Shown: positions 24,477-33,181, numbered from the stretch's first letter. The stretch: 64,000 nt of DNA from DASYTH01 sp036002505 (GCF_036002505.1 NZ_DASYTH010000096.1:3201-67200); one strand, 5' to 3'. Notes: generated by a model not told the origin, from the letters alone. Numbers and translations: made by a program.

Positions 24477-25553
24477 ATGACTGATGACTGGCGCTACGCC
24501 AGCGAGCCAAAAAATGGGATACAGCGCCGCCACCTGCTGCTCGGTGGTGCGGCCGTCGGCGCGGGGGCGCTGCTGACCGCGTGCACCAGCAACGAGGAGC
24601 AGCCCAACACCCAGACCAACACCGGAGGCGGCGGCAGCAACCCGAACTCCAGCCCCGGCAAGAAGGTCACCATCGGGTTCTCCGCGCCGGCCGCCGACCA
24701 CGGCTGGATCGCCGCGATCACCAACAACGCCAAGGCGCAGGCCAAGCAGTTCAGCGACGTGGAGCTCAAGGAGGTCGCCGCCGGCGCGGACGCGGCCGCC
24801 CAGCGCGCGGCGCTCTCCACGCTCATCTCCCAGAAGCCCGACGTGATCGTGTTGCTTCCTTACGACGGCAAGGAGTTGAACTCCTTCGGGCTGGAGGCGA
24901 TGAAGGCCGGCGTCCCGGTGGTCAACCTGGACCGGGCGTTCCCCGACGCGCTGGCCTACCGGCTGCAGATCAAGGGCGACAACTACGGCATGGGTGTCTC
25001 GGCCGGCAACTTCGTCGCCGCCCAGATGAAGGCGAAGGGAGTGGCCAACCCGGTCATCGGCGAGATCGCCGGGATCGACCAGCTCGAGCTGACCCAGGAG
25101 CGCAGCAAGGGTTTCCGGGACGCGCTCGCCGCGGCCGGGATGCGCGTGTCGAACCGCCGGGCCGCGGAGTTCACTGTGGACACCGGCCAGCGCGAGGCGA
25201 CGCTGCTGCTGCAGGCATTGCCGAAGATGGACGCGCTCTGGAACCACGATGACGACCAGGGTGTCGGCGTCCTGGCCGCGATCAAGCAGGCGAACCGCAG
25301 CGAGTTCCTCATGGTCGGCGGCGCCGGCTCGAAGTCCGCCATCGAGGCCATCCAGGCCGACAACTCCGTGCTGAAGGCCACGGTCACCTACAGCCCGTCG
25401 ATGGCCTCCTCGGCGATCTCGCTGGCCCGCCTGATCGGTCAGAACCGCAAGATGTCCGACCTGGTGGAACTCCAGGTGCCAAAGGAGATCATCCTGGCCT
25501 CCGAGACCATCACCAAGGAGAACGCGGGCCAGTACCTTCCGCTCGGTTTCTGA
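24477..25553 (+). CDS. sugar ABC transporter substrate-binding lipoprotein
   Basis: 358 residues. The signal combines a Tat-like RRHLLLGG with a lipobox LTAC (Cys about 38). After a Gly/Asn-rich linker comes a type-I periplasmic binding fold (VTIGFSAPAADHGWIAAITN, DVIVLLPYDGKELNS, GVPVVNLDRAF, LWNHDDDQGVGVLAAI) like RbsB/XylF binders of pentoses, hexoses or polyols. AGGAGGA precedes the ATG. The intergenic gap to the permease is 69 bp with only a weak 5-bp hairpin, so it stays in the operon. The ligand is unknown; the neighbours suggest an oxidised or unusual sugar. Confidence 0.94.
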   Translation: MTDDWRYASEPKNGIQRRHLLLGGAAVGAGALLTACTSNEEQPNTQTNTGGGGSNPNSSPGKKVTIGFSAPAADHGWIAAITNNAKAQAKQFSDVELKEVAAGADAAAQRAALSTLISQKPDVIVLLPYDGKELNSFGLEAMKAGVPVVNLDRAFPDALAYRLQIKGDNYGMGVSAGNFVAAQMKAKGVANPVIGEIAGIDQLELTQERSKGFRDALAAAGMRVSNRRAAEFTVDTGQREATLLLQALPKMDALWNHDDDQGVGVLAAIKQANRSEFLMVGGAGSKSAIEAIQADNSVLKATVTYSPSMASSAISLARLIGQNRKMSDLVELQVPKEIILASETITKENAGQYLPLGF

Positions 25554-25571
25554 CACACCAGGGGGTCCACT

Positions 25572-26744
25572 GTGGACAATGGAGAGCTGCGGGTCGGCCT
25601 CGTCGGCTACGCATTCATGGGCACCGCGCACTCGCAGGCGTGGCGGACGGTCAACCGCGTCTTCGACCTCCCGGTGCGCGCGCGCATGGTCGCGATCTGC
25701 GGCCGGGACGAGGCGAAGGTCGCCGAGGCCGCCGGGCGTCTCGGCTGGGCGGAGCACCTGACCGACTGGCGGGCGCTGGTGGCCCGCGAGGACATCGACG
25801 TCGTCGACGTGTGCACGCCCGGCGACAGCCATGCCGAGATCGCCATGGCCGCGTTGACTGCCGGCAAGCACGTCCTGTGCGAGAAGCCGCTGGCCAACAC
25901 CGTGGAGGAAGCCCGCGCCATGACCGACGCCGCCGCGGCCGCGCGGTTGGCGGGCGTCCGCTCGGTCTGCGGCTTCAACTACCGGCGCGTGCCCGCGGTC
26001 GCGTTCATGCGCCAACTCGTCGAGGAGGGCCGGCTCGGCACGATCCGCCACGTCCGCGCGGCGTACCTGCAGGACTGGATCGTCGACCCGCAGTTCCCGC
26101 TGGTCTGGCGACTGCGGCGGGAGGTCGCCGGCTCCGGTGCGCTCGGCGACATCGGCGCGCACATCATCGACCTGACCCAGTACGTGACCGGCCAGCGCAT
26201 CACCGGCGTCAGCGCCCTGACCGAGACCTTCGTCAAGGAACGCCCCCTGCCCGCGGCGTCCAGCGGCCTGTCCGCGGTGGCTGACACCGAGTACGGACCG
26301 GTCACCGTGGACGACGCCGCACTCTTCGTGGCACGGTTGGATGGCGGCGCGGTCGCCACCTACGAGGCGACCCGGTTCGCCACCGGCCGCAAGAACGCCC
26401 TCCGCGTCGAGATCAACGGGTCCCACGGGTCGGTCGCCTTCGACCTTGAACGGCTCAACGAACTGGAGTTCTACGACGCCACGCTCCCCGAAACCGAACG
26501 CGGCTTCCGCCGAATTCTCGTCACCGAGCCCGACCACCCTTATATGTCGGCGTGGTGGCCCCCCGGCCACATCCTGGGCTACGAGCACACCTTCACCCAC
26601 GAGCTCCGCGACTTCCTGACCGCGATCGCCGCCGGCGAAGACCCCACCCCGTCCTTCACCGACGCCCTCCAGGTCCAACTCGTCCTCGACGCCGTCGAAC
26701 GCTCCGCCCGCCTCGACTCCTCCTGGATCAAGGTCGAACCCTGA
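25572..26744 (+). CDS. Gfo/Idh/MocA-family oxidoreductase
   Basis: 390 residues. The N-terminal Rossmann fold binds NAD(P): GLVGYAFMGTAHSQAW (GxxGxxG-like), VDVCTPGDSHAEIA, then CEKPLANT with the conserved EKP lysine. The C-terminal sheet carries GSGALGDIGAHIIDL, with the catalytic GD..H motif. These enzymes oxidise or reduce sugar or inositol hydroxyls, often at C3 to give keto-sugars. The GTG start is 19 bp after the binding-protein stop, so it is the last gene of the ABC operon and likely acts on the imported sugar. Confidence 0.94.
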   Translation: MDNGELRVGLVGYAFMGTAHSQAWRTVNRVFDLPVRARMVAICGRDEAKVAEAAGRLGWAEHLTDWRALVAREDIDVVDVCTPGDSHAEIAMAALTAGKHVLCEKPLANTVEEARAMTDAAAAARLAGVRSVCGFNYRRVPAVAFMRQLVEEGRLGTIRHVRAAYLQDWIVDPQFPLVWRLRREVAGSGALGDIGAHIIDLTQYVTGQRITGVSALTETFVKERPLPAASSGLSAVADTEYGPVTVDDAALFVARLDGGAVATYEATRFATGRKNALRVEINGSHGSVAFDLERLNELEFYDATLPETERGFRRILVTEPDHPYMSAWWPPGHILGYEHTFTHELRDFLTAIAAGEDPTPSFTDALQVQLVLDAVERSARLDSSWIKVEP

Positions 26745-26936
26745 GCTCCACCATCTCCTCGGCCCGCGAGCGAGGAACCCGCCACGGCAAGCGCCCCGCG
26801 GCGGTTTCGCAGGCCCGAGGCGTCGCCGGTGTGGCCGGGAACACGGGATCCTCCCGGCCACGCCGCGCGATGCACTTCCTGAACCCGGACCACACCTACC
26901 CCAACCCGTTTTCCGGTTTCGCGTTGTGGCGCTTGG
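26745..26936. other. intergenic region between convergent genes
   Basis: Carries the hairpin at 26831-26861 and a GCGAGGAAC stretch near 26773 that resembles a module of the spacer-element family. No gene seen. Confidence 0.5.
26831..26861. terminator. hairpin between convergent genes
   Basis: GTGGCCGGG and CCCGGCCAC, a 9-bp perfect stem around a 13-nt loop, midway between the convergent Gfo/Idh and TIM-barrel genes. Confidence 0.6.
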
Positions 26937-28238
26937 TTAGCCCCGCAGCGTGGACATGTTGCGGGCGCTGATTCTGGTGTGGCGGAGGGACTGGCCGGGG
27001 TCGGCGGTGCCGCCGGGGGCGTTGTCCTGCTCGTAGTTGGAATTGTGGAAGCCGCGGGCACCGATGCCGCGGTAGAACGTGCGGAAGTCGATGTCGCTGC
27101 GGGGGTCGCCGAACGGGATGAAGTTGTAGCCGTTGCCGACACCGGGCGGTTCGCCGGTGGCGTCACCGTCTTTGGCGTGGAAGAGGGCGTAGCGCTTGGT
27201 TTGGCGCGCTACCTGGGCGCGGGGGTCGAAGACGTCCTCGACGCGGTTGCCTTCCCAGTCGTAGCGCCAGCGCCACTGGTGTTGGGCGACGTGGGCCCAG
27301 TAGATGTCCAGTTCTACCACGCACAGGCTGGGGTCGGTGACGTCGAGGTAGTGCTGCATGAGGCGTTTGCCGGATTCGCCGCGCACCTGGGTTGGCGGGA
27401 TCGGGGCGCCGGTGACGCGGTCCTGGGTGACCGTGACGAGAGGGCCGTCCTGCAGGAAGTTGTAGGCGGGGGAGTGGTTGTGTGGGTAGAGATGTATTCC
27501 GGAGGCGAGGCTGAGACGGTTGAGGGCCTCCCATTTCTCGCCGGCGAGGGTCCACGGCTCGATGTTGCGGTCGTTGGCGCTGGTCGGGTCGTTGCCGGTG
27601 CCCATGTAGGGCATGCCGAGGATCGCGGCGAACTCGAGCTCGGTCTGGAAGCGTTCGCGGTCGGTTGTGGACATCGATCCACCGGGGCTGCTGGGGCCGG
27701 GCCAGGTGTTGGGGATGAAGCCGTGGTTGCCGATGGCCTCGAGGCAGAACTCGTCGAGGAAGCCGCGCAGGGTGCGGGCGTAGGCGAGGTAGGCGGCGCG
27801 GGACTCCGGGGTGACCACGCCGCCCGGGGCCGGGTTGGGCGCGGCGCCGCCGGGGTTCTCGGCGTGCTGGCCGTAGCCGGCGAACTCGATCTGCTTGAAC
27901 CCGAGGCGGGCCAGGTAATGGAGCAGCTCGCGCCAGCCGCCGGGGAGGGGGACCAGCGGGCCGAGGTCGGTCGGGTCCTCAGGGAAGTGCGGCCCGCCGA
28001 GGAAGCCCATCGTCGGCGCGACGCCGAGCCGGGCGCTCGCCGCGATGCCGATTCTGGACGGCACGTCGCGCTGGGTGAACGTGATCGTGCCCAGCTTGCC
28101 GGGCGGGATGAGCCGCGCGCCGCCCTGCTCAGCCGTCGCGGACGCCGGGGTGGCGGCGAAGACCGACGGGGTCGCCGCCGCCGCGGCCATCACGCCCGCG
28201 CTCGCCATCAGCCGGCGCCGGTTCATCTGTGCGGTCAT
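26937..28238 (-). CDS. Tat-exported sugar isomerase/epimerase-like TIM-barrel protein
   Basis: 433 residues. The N-terminus NRRRLMASAGVMAAAAA is a Tat signal, so a folded, probably metal-bound enzyme is exported. The xylose-isomerase-like TIM barrel has LHYLARLGFKQIEFAGYGQH, EAIGNHGF, IHLYPHNHSPAYNF, VVELDIYWAHVA, and YALFHAKDGD near the end; the His/Glu/Asp residues in these strands are likely metal ligands. GGAAGG precedes the ATG. It is downstream of the ThuA-fusion gene (29-bp gap, same strand), so the two secreted proteins are made together. An extracellular member is unusual; most homologues are cytosolic. Confidence 0.88.
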   Translation of the reverse strand: MTAQMNRRRLMASAGVMAAAAATPSVFAATPASATAEQGGARLIPPGKLGTITFTQRDVPSRIGIAASARLGVAPTMGFLGGPHFPEDPTDLGPLVPLPGGWRELLHYLARLGFKQIEFAGYGQHAENPGGAAPNPAPGGVVTPESRAAYLAYARTLRGFLDEFCLEAIGNHGFIPNTWPGPSSPGGSMSTTDRERFQTELEFAAILGMPYMGTGNDPTSANDRNIEPWTLAGEKWEALNRLSLASGIHLYPHNHSPAYNFLQDGPLVTVTQDRVTGAPIPPTQVRGESGKRLMQHYLDVTDPSLCVVELDIYWAHVAQHQWRWRYDWEGNRVEDVFDPRAQVARQTKRYALFHAKDGDATGEPPGVGNGYNFIPFGDPRSDIDFRTFYRGIGARGFHNSNYEQDNAPGGTADPGQSLRHTRISARNMSTLRG

Positions 28239-28267
28239 GTCTTTTCCTTCCGGGGTAGGCGAAACGT

Positions 28268-31200
28268 CTACAGGCCGATGCCGGCGCCGCCGAACTCGAC
28301 CCAGTTGAGGTTGAAGAAGTTGTTCGCCGGCCCGCCGGGTGCGGGGCGGAACACGAGGTAGAGCCGGTGCGCGCCGCCGGGGTCGGCGAGCGGGAACACC
28401 TGGCTGGCATACGTGTTCGCGTCGGCGGTCGCCGCGATCGTGACCGTGCTCAGCAGCGGTCCGTCCACAGTGTCCTGATGGATCTCGACGAGGCCCGTGC
28501 CGCCGGAGGTGCGGAACGTGATCGAGTTGATGTCCACCAAGCGATAGGTGCCGTTCAGCGCGATCCAGTCGCCGTTGCCCAGGCTGCCGCGCTGCAGCCC
28601 GCCGCCGGCGTCGGTGGTCGGTGCGGTGTTGGTGCCGGACTGGTCGACCGCGAACTCGACCTCCTGATGCTTCTGCAGGATCGTCACCTGGTCCACAGTG
28701 GTCAGTGCGGGGACACCGCCGGAGCCGCCGAGATCGGTGTACCAGGCGCTGATGACGCCGAACACGTTCCCGCCGTGCGAGACGTCCTCGGCTTCGGTCG
28801 GCAGCGTTCCGGTGCACCCGTTCGCGGTCGCCTCGGCGTGGCCGTGGCTGTCGTGCCCGAGCACGAACGTCACCTGCACGCGGCCGCAGTCGATCGGGCC
28901 GTCCTCGGGGTCGGAAACCGTCACGGCGAACGGGATCGTGTCGCCGAAGGAGAACAGCCCACCCGCGGCCGGCACCGTCAGGTGCACCGACGGCGAGGTG
29001 TTGCCGACCGTGATGGTGGTGTTCGCCGACGCGGTCTTGCCGCTGGAGTCGGTGACCGTCAACCGTGCCGTGTAGACACCGTTGGCCGAATACGTGAACG
29101 TGGGGTTGGGTTCGATCGAGTCGACGGTCCCGTTTCCGTCGAGGTCCCAGGAGAACTTGATGGAGTCGCCCGGGTCGGGGTCACGCGATCCCTCACTGGA
29201 GAACGCGACCGTCAGCGGCGCCACGCCGTCGGCCGGCGTCGCGTTCAGCACCGCGATCGGGGCGCGCAACCCCTTGACGTAGCTGAACTTCACCAGCGCC
29301 GCGTCCGGGTTGATGTTGAAGAAGCCGTCCCCGTAGGTGAGCAGGTAGAAGTTCCCGTCCTTGCCCCACATCATGTCCATGGGGTTGTCGCACAGGAACG
29401 GCTTGGTCGGCGTGGTCGGTGCCTGACCGCAGTTGAGCAGGTCGTTGATCTTGAAAACCGCGCCGGACGAGTCCAGCCGGATCTCCCGCAGGTAGTCCCG
29501 GGTGAACTCACCGAAGAAGATGGCGCCGTCGTAGTACTTGGGGAACTTGGTGGGGTTGGGGTTGGCCGGGTTGTAGTCGTACTTCGCCGCGCCGTGCGGC
29601 CCGACGCCGCCGGTCCCGAGCTCCGGGAACAGCTGCGGGCAGGTGCCCGGCGGGTTCTGGCGGTAGTACGCCGGGCACGGTGTGCCGAGCGGGTTCGCCG
29701 GGTTGTTGTCCTGGTAGGAGTACCAGACCTCGGGCCGGGCGACCGGCGGGGTCACGGTCAGGCCGGTGTTCCACCGCGACGTGTTCTCCGGGCCGTGCGC
29801 CGGGTTGTTGCATTCGAAGGCCTGCGGCGGGTCGTCCAGCGGAGTGGAGGTGTTGAAGTTCCACCGGTAGTACGGCAGGTCCGGCGAGTAGCACAGCGGC
29901 CACCCGTAGTTCGCCGGCCGCCGCACCGTCATCATCCGCCCGGTCCCGGCCGGCCCGCGGAACACCTGCGGGGTCTGGGAGTCCGGCGAGTAGTCGGTGA
30001 CGAACGCGACGTCGTCATCGTCGACGGTGATACGGAACGGGTTGCGCAGGCCCATCGCGTAGATCTCGGGCCGGGTCAGCGCCGTGCCCGGGGCGAACAG
30101 GTTGCCGGCCGGCGCCGTGTAGGAACCGTCCGGCCGCACCGTGATGCGCAGGATCTTGCCGCGCAGGTCGTTGGTGTTCTGGGCGGAGCGCCGGGCGTCC
30201 ACGTGCGGCGCGTTGAACAGCCCGGTCGTCGTGAGCATGTCGTTGAACGGCGCGAAGCCGCCGGAGTTGCCGCCGCCGGACGGGGTGTCGTCGCCGGTGA
30301 CCAGCCAGAGGTTGTTGTGCTTGTCGAAGTCGATGTCGCCGGCGACGTGGCAGCACGCGCCGCGGTTCACCGGCACCCGCAGGATCTGTTGCTCCGAGGC
30401 CAGATCGAGCGTCGGCGCGGGACCGTCGAGGAGCTTGAACCGGGAAAGCTGGAAGTACCCCAGCCACGGGTCCCACACCGAGGGGTCGGCCCCGGTGTTC
30501 GGCGCGTTCGCGACCGGCGTGCTCAAGGGCGGCGAGTAGTACAGGTAGATCCATCTGTTGGTGGCGAAGTCGTTGTCGACGGCCGGCCCGTACATGCCGT
30601 CCTCGCTGGCCATGTAGACCGGGATCTGCGCCAGCAGGTGCGTGGTGTTCGTGGCCGGGTCGTGCAGCCGGACCCCGCCGCGGCGGTCGGTCTGGACCAC
30701 GCGCCCGTCGGGGAGCACGTCGAAGCCGATCGGCTCGCTGACGTTGGGTGGCGCGGCGATGAAGTCCATCTGGTAGTTGGCAAGCACGGTCGCGCCGCAG
30801 TCGCCGTCGGTCAGGCCCGCGGCCCACCGGATCGCGCCGCCGAGGTGGGACCGCATACCCGCCTCACGGAACGAGGACGGCGTCCCGCCGAAGCCGGTGT
30901 AGAACGAGCGGCCGCCCTGGAAGTCCTTGCACCACGTGATGGGATGGTCGAAACCCATGGTGCCGCCGGCGAACGTCGATTCGTCCACAGTGGACATGAC
31001 GTGGGCGAAGCCGCGGACGCTGGACGTGAAGTTGTACCACCGGTCGGTGCGGGTCCACCGGTCCGGCAGGTTGGCCGAGGCCGGGTGGACGCGGTCGGCC
31101 ACCTTGACCACGGCCTGGCTCACCGGCGCGGCACCGCTCGCCCGGGTGCCGAGCACGTCGGTGAGGAACGACCAGCCCGGCTCGGCCTCGATCGCGGTGT

Positions 31201-31606
31201 GGATGCCGACGAAGCCGCCACCGTCGTGGAAGTACGCCTCGAACGCGGCCTGCTCGGCGTCGGAGAGCACGTCGCCGGCGTTGTTGAGGAAGACGACGAC
31301 GCGGTACTTCTTCAGGTGCGGCTTGTCGAACACGCGCGGATCGGCGGTGACCTGTGTGCTGAACCGCAACTCGGTGCCGAGCCGGCGGATGGCGTCCACC
31401 CCGGCCGCGGTCGACGGCTGCGGCGCGCCGGCCGTTCCGGTGAAGACGAGCACCTTGTAGTGCGAGCCGCCGCCCTCGACGGCGCTGCCGCTGTCGGGCA
31501 GGGGTGCCGCCGGTGCCGCGAGGGGGTTCACGGTGACGAGCAGGGAGCTGAGGAGCGCGGGCAGGACCAGGTGGGTCGCGAGCGCACGCCGAAGATGGGG
31601 TCGCAT
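28268..31606 (-). CDS. secreted ThuA - sugar dehydrogenase-like propeller - PKD - CBM6 protein
   Basis: 1,112 residues. After a signal peptide (about 1-35) a ThuA-like domain (about 48-265, YKVLVFTG, GFVGIHTAIEAEPGW, ITWCKDFQGGRSFY) is followed by a GSDH/PQQ-dehydrogenase-like beta-propeller (about 280-770, IGFDVLPDGRVVQTDRRG, CCHVAGDIDFDKHNNLWLV, YAMGLRNPFRITVD), a PKD domain (about 775-865, FSWDLDGNGTVDS), a linker region, and a CBM6-like sugar-binding domain (about 985-1112, GLQRGSLGNGDWIALNGTYR). ThuA proteins work on 3-keto-trehalose-type substrates; the propeller may oxidise sugars. ATG 31606 has GAGG upstream and starts the signal peptide. Confidence 0.88.
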   Translation of the reverse strand: MRPHLRRALATHLVLPALLSSLLVTVNPLAAPAAPLPDSGSAVEGGGSHYKVLVFTGTAGAPQPSTAAGVDAIRRLGTELRFSTQVTADPRVFDKPHLKKYRVVVFLNNAGDVLSDAEQAAFEAYFHDGGGFVGIHTAIEAEPGWSFLTDVLGTRASGAAPVSQAVVKVADRVHPASANLPDRWTRTDRWYNFTSSVRGFAHVMSTVDESTFAGGTMGFDHPITWCKDFQGGRSFYTGFGGTPSSFREAGMRSHLGGAIRWAAGLTDGDCGATVLANYQMDFIAAPPNVSEPIGFDVLPDGRVVQTDRRGGVRLHDPATNTTHLLAQIPVYMASEDGMYGPAVDNDFATNRWIYLYYSPPLSTPVANAPNTGADPSVWDPWLGYFQLSRFKLLDGPAPTLDLASEQQILRVPVNRGACCHVAGDIDFDKHNNLWLVTGDDTPSGGGNSGGFAPFNDMLTTTGLFNAPHVDARRSAQNTNDLRGKILRITVRPDGSYTAPAGNLFAPGTALTRPEIYAMGLRNPFRITVDDDDVAFVTDYSPDSQTPQVFRGPAGTGRMMTVRRPANYGWPLCYSPDLPYYRWNFNTSTPLDDPPQAFECNNPAHGPENTSRWNTGLTVTPPVARPEVWYSYQDNNPANPLGTPCPAYYRQNPPGTCPQLFPELGTGGVGPHGAAKYDYNPANPNPTKFPKYYDGAIFFGEFTRDYLREIRLDSSGAVFKINDLLNCGQAPTTPTKPFLCDNPMDMMWGKDGNFYLLTYGDGFFNINPDAALVKFSYVKGLRAPIAVLNATPADGVAPLTVAFSSEGSRDPDPGDSIKFSWDLDGNGTVDSIEPNPTFTYSANGVYTARLTVTDSSGKTASANTTITVGNTSPSVHLTVPAAGGLFSFGDTIPFAVTVSDPEDGPIDCGRVQVTFVLGHDSHGHAEATANGCTGTLPTEAEDVSHGGNVFGVISAWYTDLGGSGGVPALTTVDQVTILQKHQEVEFAVDQSGTNTAPTTDAGGGLQRGSLGNGDWIALNGTYRLVDINSITFRTSGGTGLVEIHQDTVDGPLLSTVTIAATADANTYASQVFPLADPGGAHRLYLVFRPAPGGPANNFFNLNWVEFGGAGIGL

Positions 31607-31794
31607 GGCACCTCGCTGTGTCGGGGGACGTCCGGGGGCGTACTGGTCCGGGCCGGTCGGGAACCGGCCTGGTCGCGGGATCCACCGATGGGGTACGGGT
31701 GCGCCAGGGCGGTGCCACGCGCGAGGATGCGTGCGATCCGCCATCGACGACGATATGCGGTGCGTCGATCGATAGGAAGAGCTGGCACGACGAA

Positions 31795-31818
31795 AGTTAT
31801 GGGAACATCGTTCTAACT
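31795..31818. promoter_or_regulatory. nested dyad in divergent promoter
   Basis: AGTTA...TAACT encloses GAAC-ATC-GTTC in the 251-bp region between the ThuA-fusion gene and the plus-strand isomerase gene. The placement suits one regulator controlling both directions. ATCGTTCT is shared with the ROK-operon dyad at 20472-20490. Otherwise the divergent region (31607-31857) shows no gene. Confidence 0.45.
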
Positions 31819-31857
31819 TCTGTACGATTCGATGAAAGCTGGCCGAGGAGAGCAACG

Positions 31858-32865
31858 ATGCCGCGACCGATCACCCTGTTCACCGGCCAGTGGGCCGACC
31901 TGCCGTTCGAGGAGATGTGCCGGCTCGCCGGGCAGTGGGGGTACGACGGGCTGGAGCTCGCGTGCTGGGGCGACCACTTCGAGGTCGACGCCGCGCTCGC
32001 CGACGAGTCCTATGTGGAGCGCAAGCGGGAGACCCTGGCCAAGCACAACCTCCAGGTCTTCGCCATCTCCAACCACCTGGTCGGGCAGGCGGTCTGCGAC
32101 CACCCGATCGACGAGCGGCACCGGGCCATCCTGCCGGCCCGGATCTGGGGCGACGGCGAGCCCGAGGGCGTCCGCGCGCGGGCGGCGGCGGAGATGAAGG
32201 ACACCGCGCGGGCCGCGGCCGCGCTCGGCGTGGGCACGGTCGTCGGGTTCACCGGATCCTCGATCTGGCACACGCTCGCGATGTTCCCGCCGGTGCCCGA
32301 GTCGATGATCGACGCCGGGTACGCGGACTTCGCCGCGCGATGGAACCCCATCCTCGACGTGTTCGACGAGGTCGGCGTCCGGTTCGCGCACGAGGTGCAC
32401 CCCAGCGAGATCGCCTACGACTACTGGACCACCAGGCGCACCCTGGAGGCCATCGGCCACCGCCCCGCGTTCGGCCTCAACTGGGACCCGTCGCACATGG
32501 TCTGGCAGGGCCTCGACCCGGCGGGGTTCATCCTCGACTTCGCCGACCGCATCTACCACGTCGACTGCAAGGACACCAAGGTCCGCACCGCCGACGGCCG
32601 CCGCGGCCGGCTCTCCTCGCACCTGCCCTGGGCGGATCCGCGCCGGGGCTGGGACTTCGTCTCCACCGGCCACGGCGACGTCCCGTGGGAGGACTGCTTC
32701 CGCGCGCTCAACACGATCGGCTACGACGGCCCCATCTCCGTCGAGTGGGAGGACGCCGGCATGGACCGCCTCGTCGGCGCCCCCGAAGCCCTGGAGTTCG
32801 TGCGCCGCCTGGCTTTCGACGCTCCGGCCGCGGCCTTCGACGCGGCTTTCGCCAGCAAGGACTAG
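31858..32865 (+). CDS. cytosolic sugar phosphate isomerase/epimerase (TIM barrel)
   Basis: 335 residues, no signal peptide. The xylose-isomerase-like fold has MCRLAGQWGYDGLELACWGD, LQVFAISNHLVGQAV, VRFAHEVHPSEIAYD, AFGLNWDPSHMVWQG, IYHVDCKDTKV and a final ISVEWEDAGMDR. The glutamate, aspartate and histidines in these strands form the usual divalent-metal site. GAGGAGAG precedes the ATG at 31858. Divergent from the secreted ThuA/TIM pair, it would act inside the cell on the sugar delivered by the ABC transporter. Exact reaction (epimerase, isomerase, or keto-sugar lyase) unknown. Confidence 0.92.
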   Translation: MPRPITLFTGQWADLPFEEMCRLAGQWGYDGLELACWGDHFEVDAALADESYVERKRETLAKHNLQVFAISNHLVGQAVCDHPIDERHRAILPARIWGDGEPEGVRARAAAEMKDTARAAAALGVGTVVGFTGSSIWHTLAMFPPVPESMIDAGYADFAARWNPILDVFDEVGVRFAHEVHPSEIAYDYWTTRRTLEAIGHRPAFGLNWDPSHMVWQGLDPAGFILDFADRIYHVDCKDTKVRTADGRRGRLSSHLPWADPRRGWDFVSTGHGDVPWEDCFRALNTIGYDGPISVEWEDAGMDRLVGAPEALEFVRRLAFDAPAAAFDAAFASKD

Positions 32866-32887
32866 CAATCCGGCCTCTGCACTTCGT

Positions 32888-33113
32888 CACCGTGTTGGCG
32901 TCTCACGTTGCCGTGTTGGCGCGTCACGGTGCCATGTTGGCATCTGGCGTAGGTGTGTTGGCTGGTGACGACGCCCCCGGACACCGCTGACGGTGACCCC
33001 GGCGCACACCCGGGCCCAAGACAGCGACGCCACACGCCAACACAGCCACGCCAGAGGCCAACACAGCGACGCCACACGCCAACATGGCTTCGCCAGAGGC
33101 CAACACACCGAAC
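32888..33113. repeat. inverted array of 21-nt repeats
   Basis: Left arm (about 32891-32962): 21-nt units beginning GTGTTGGCG or ATGTTGGCA and ending in CACGTTGCC or a variant. Then a central spacer starting GGTGACGACG, and a right arm (about 33014-33113) with the units on the other strand, seen as CAACACAGCGACGCCACACG every 21 nt. Total about three units left and four right. The same three-part plan and the same spacer start recur at 52434-52650, about 20 kb away. Lies 3' of the isomerase gene and before the arabinanase promoter. Confidence 0.85.
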
Positions 33114-33125
33114 CTTGTTCGCCTT

Positions 33126-33154
33126 TTGACGAGGCCCGGCGTCCCCTTTACTGT
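33126..33154 (+). promoter_or_regulatory. predicted promoter of endo-arabinanase gene
   Basis: TTGACG (33126-33131) and TACTGT (33149-33154), 17-bp spacing. Immediately downstream is a small dyad CAGCTT-N5-AAGCTG (33166-33182) and then the 16-bp operator. Confidence 0.65.
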
Positions 33155-33181
33155 TTTGTACGTTGCAGCTTCTCGAAAGCT

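Noticed and set aside
23757..26861. very long open frame (over 1,000 codons) on the minus strand
   Set aside because: It is antisense to the transporter and oxidoreductase genes, which have clear family motifs; the frame is open because of high third-position GC.
28367..31816. long plus-strand frame of about 1,150 codons
   Set aside because: Antisense to the ThuA fusion gene; its translation is Arg/Val/Gly low-complexity with no family motif.
32888..33113. possible CRISPR array
   Set aside because: Units are contiguous 21-mers without unique spacers, arms are inverted, and no cas gene is present.
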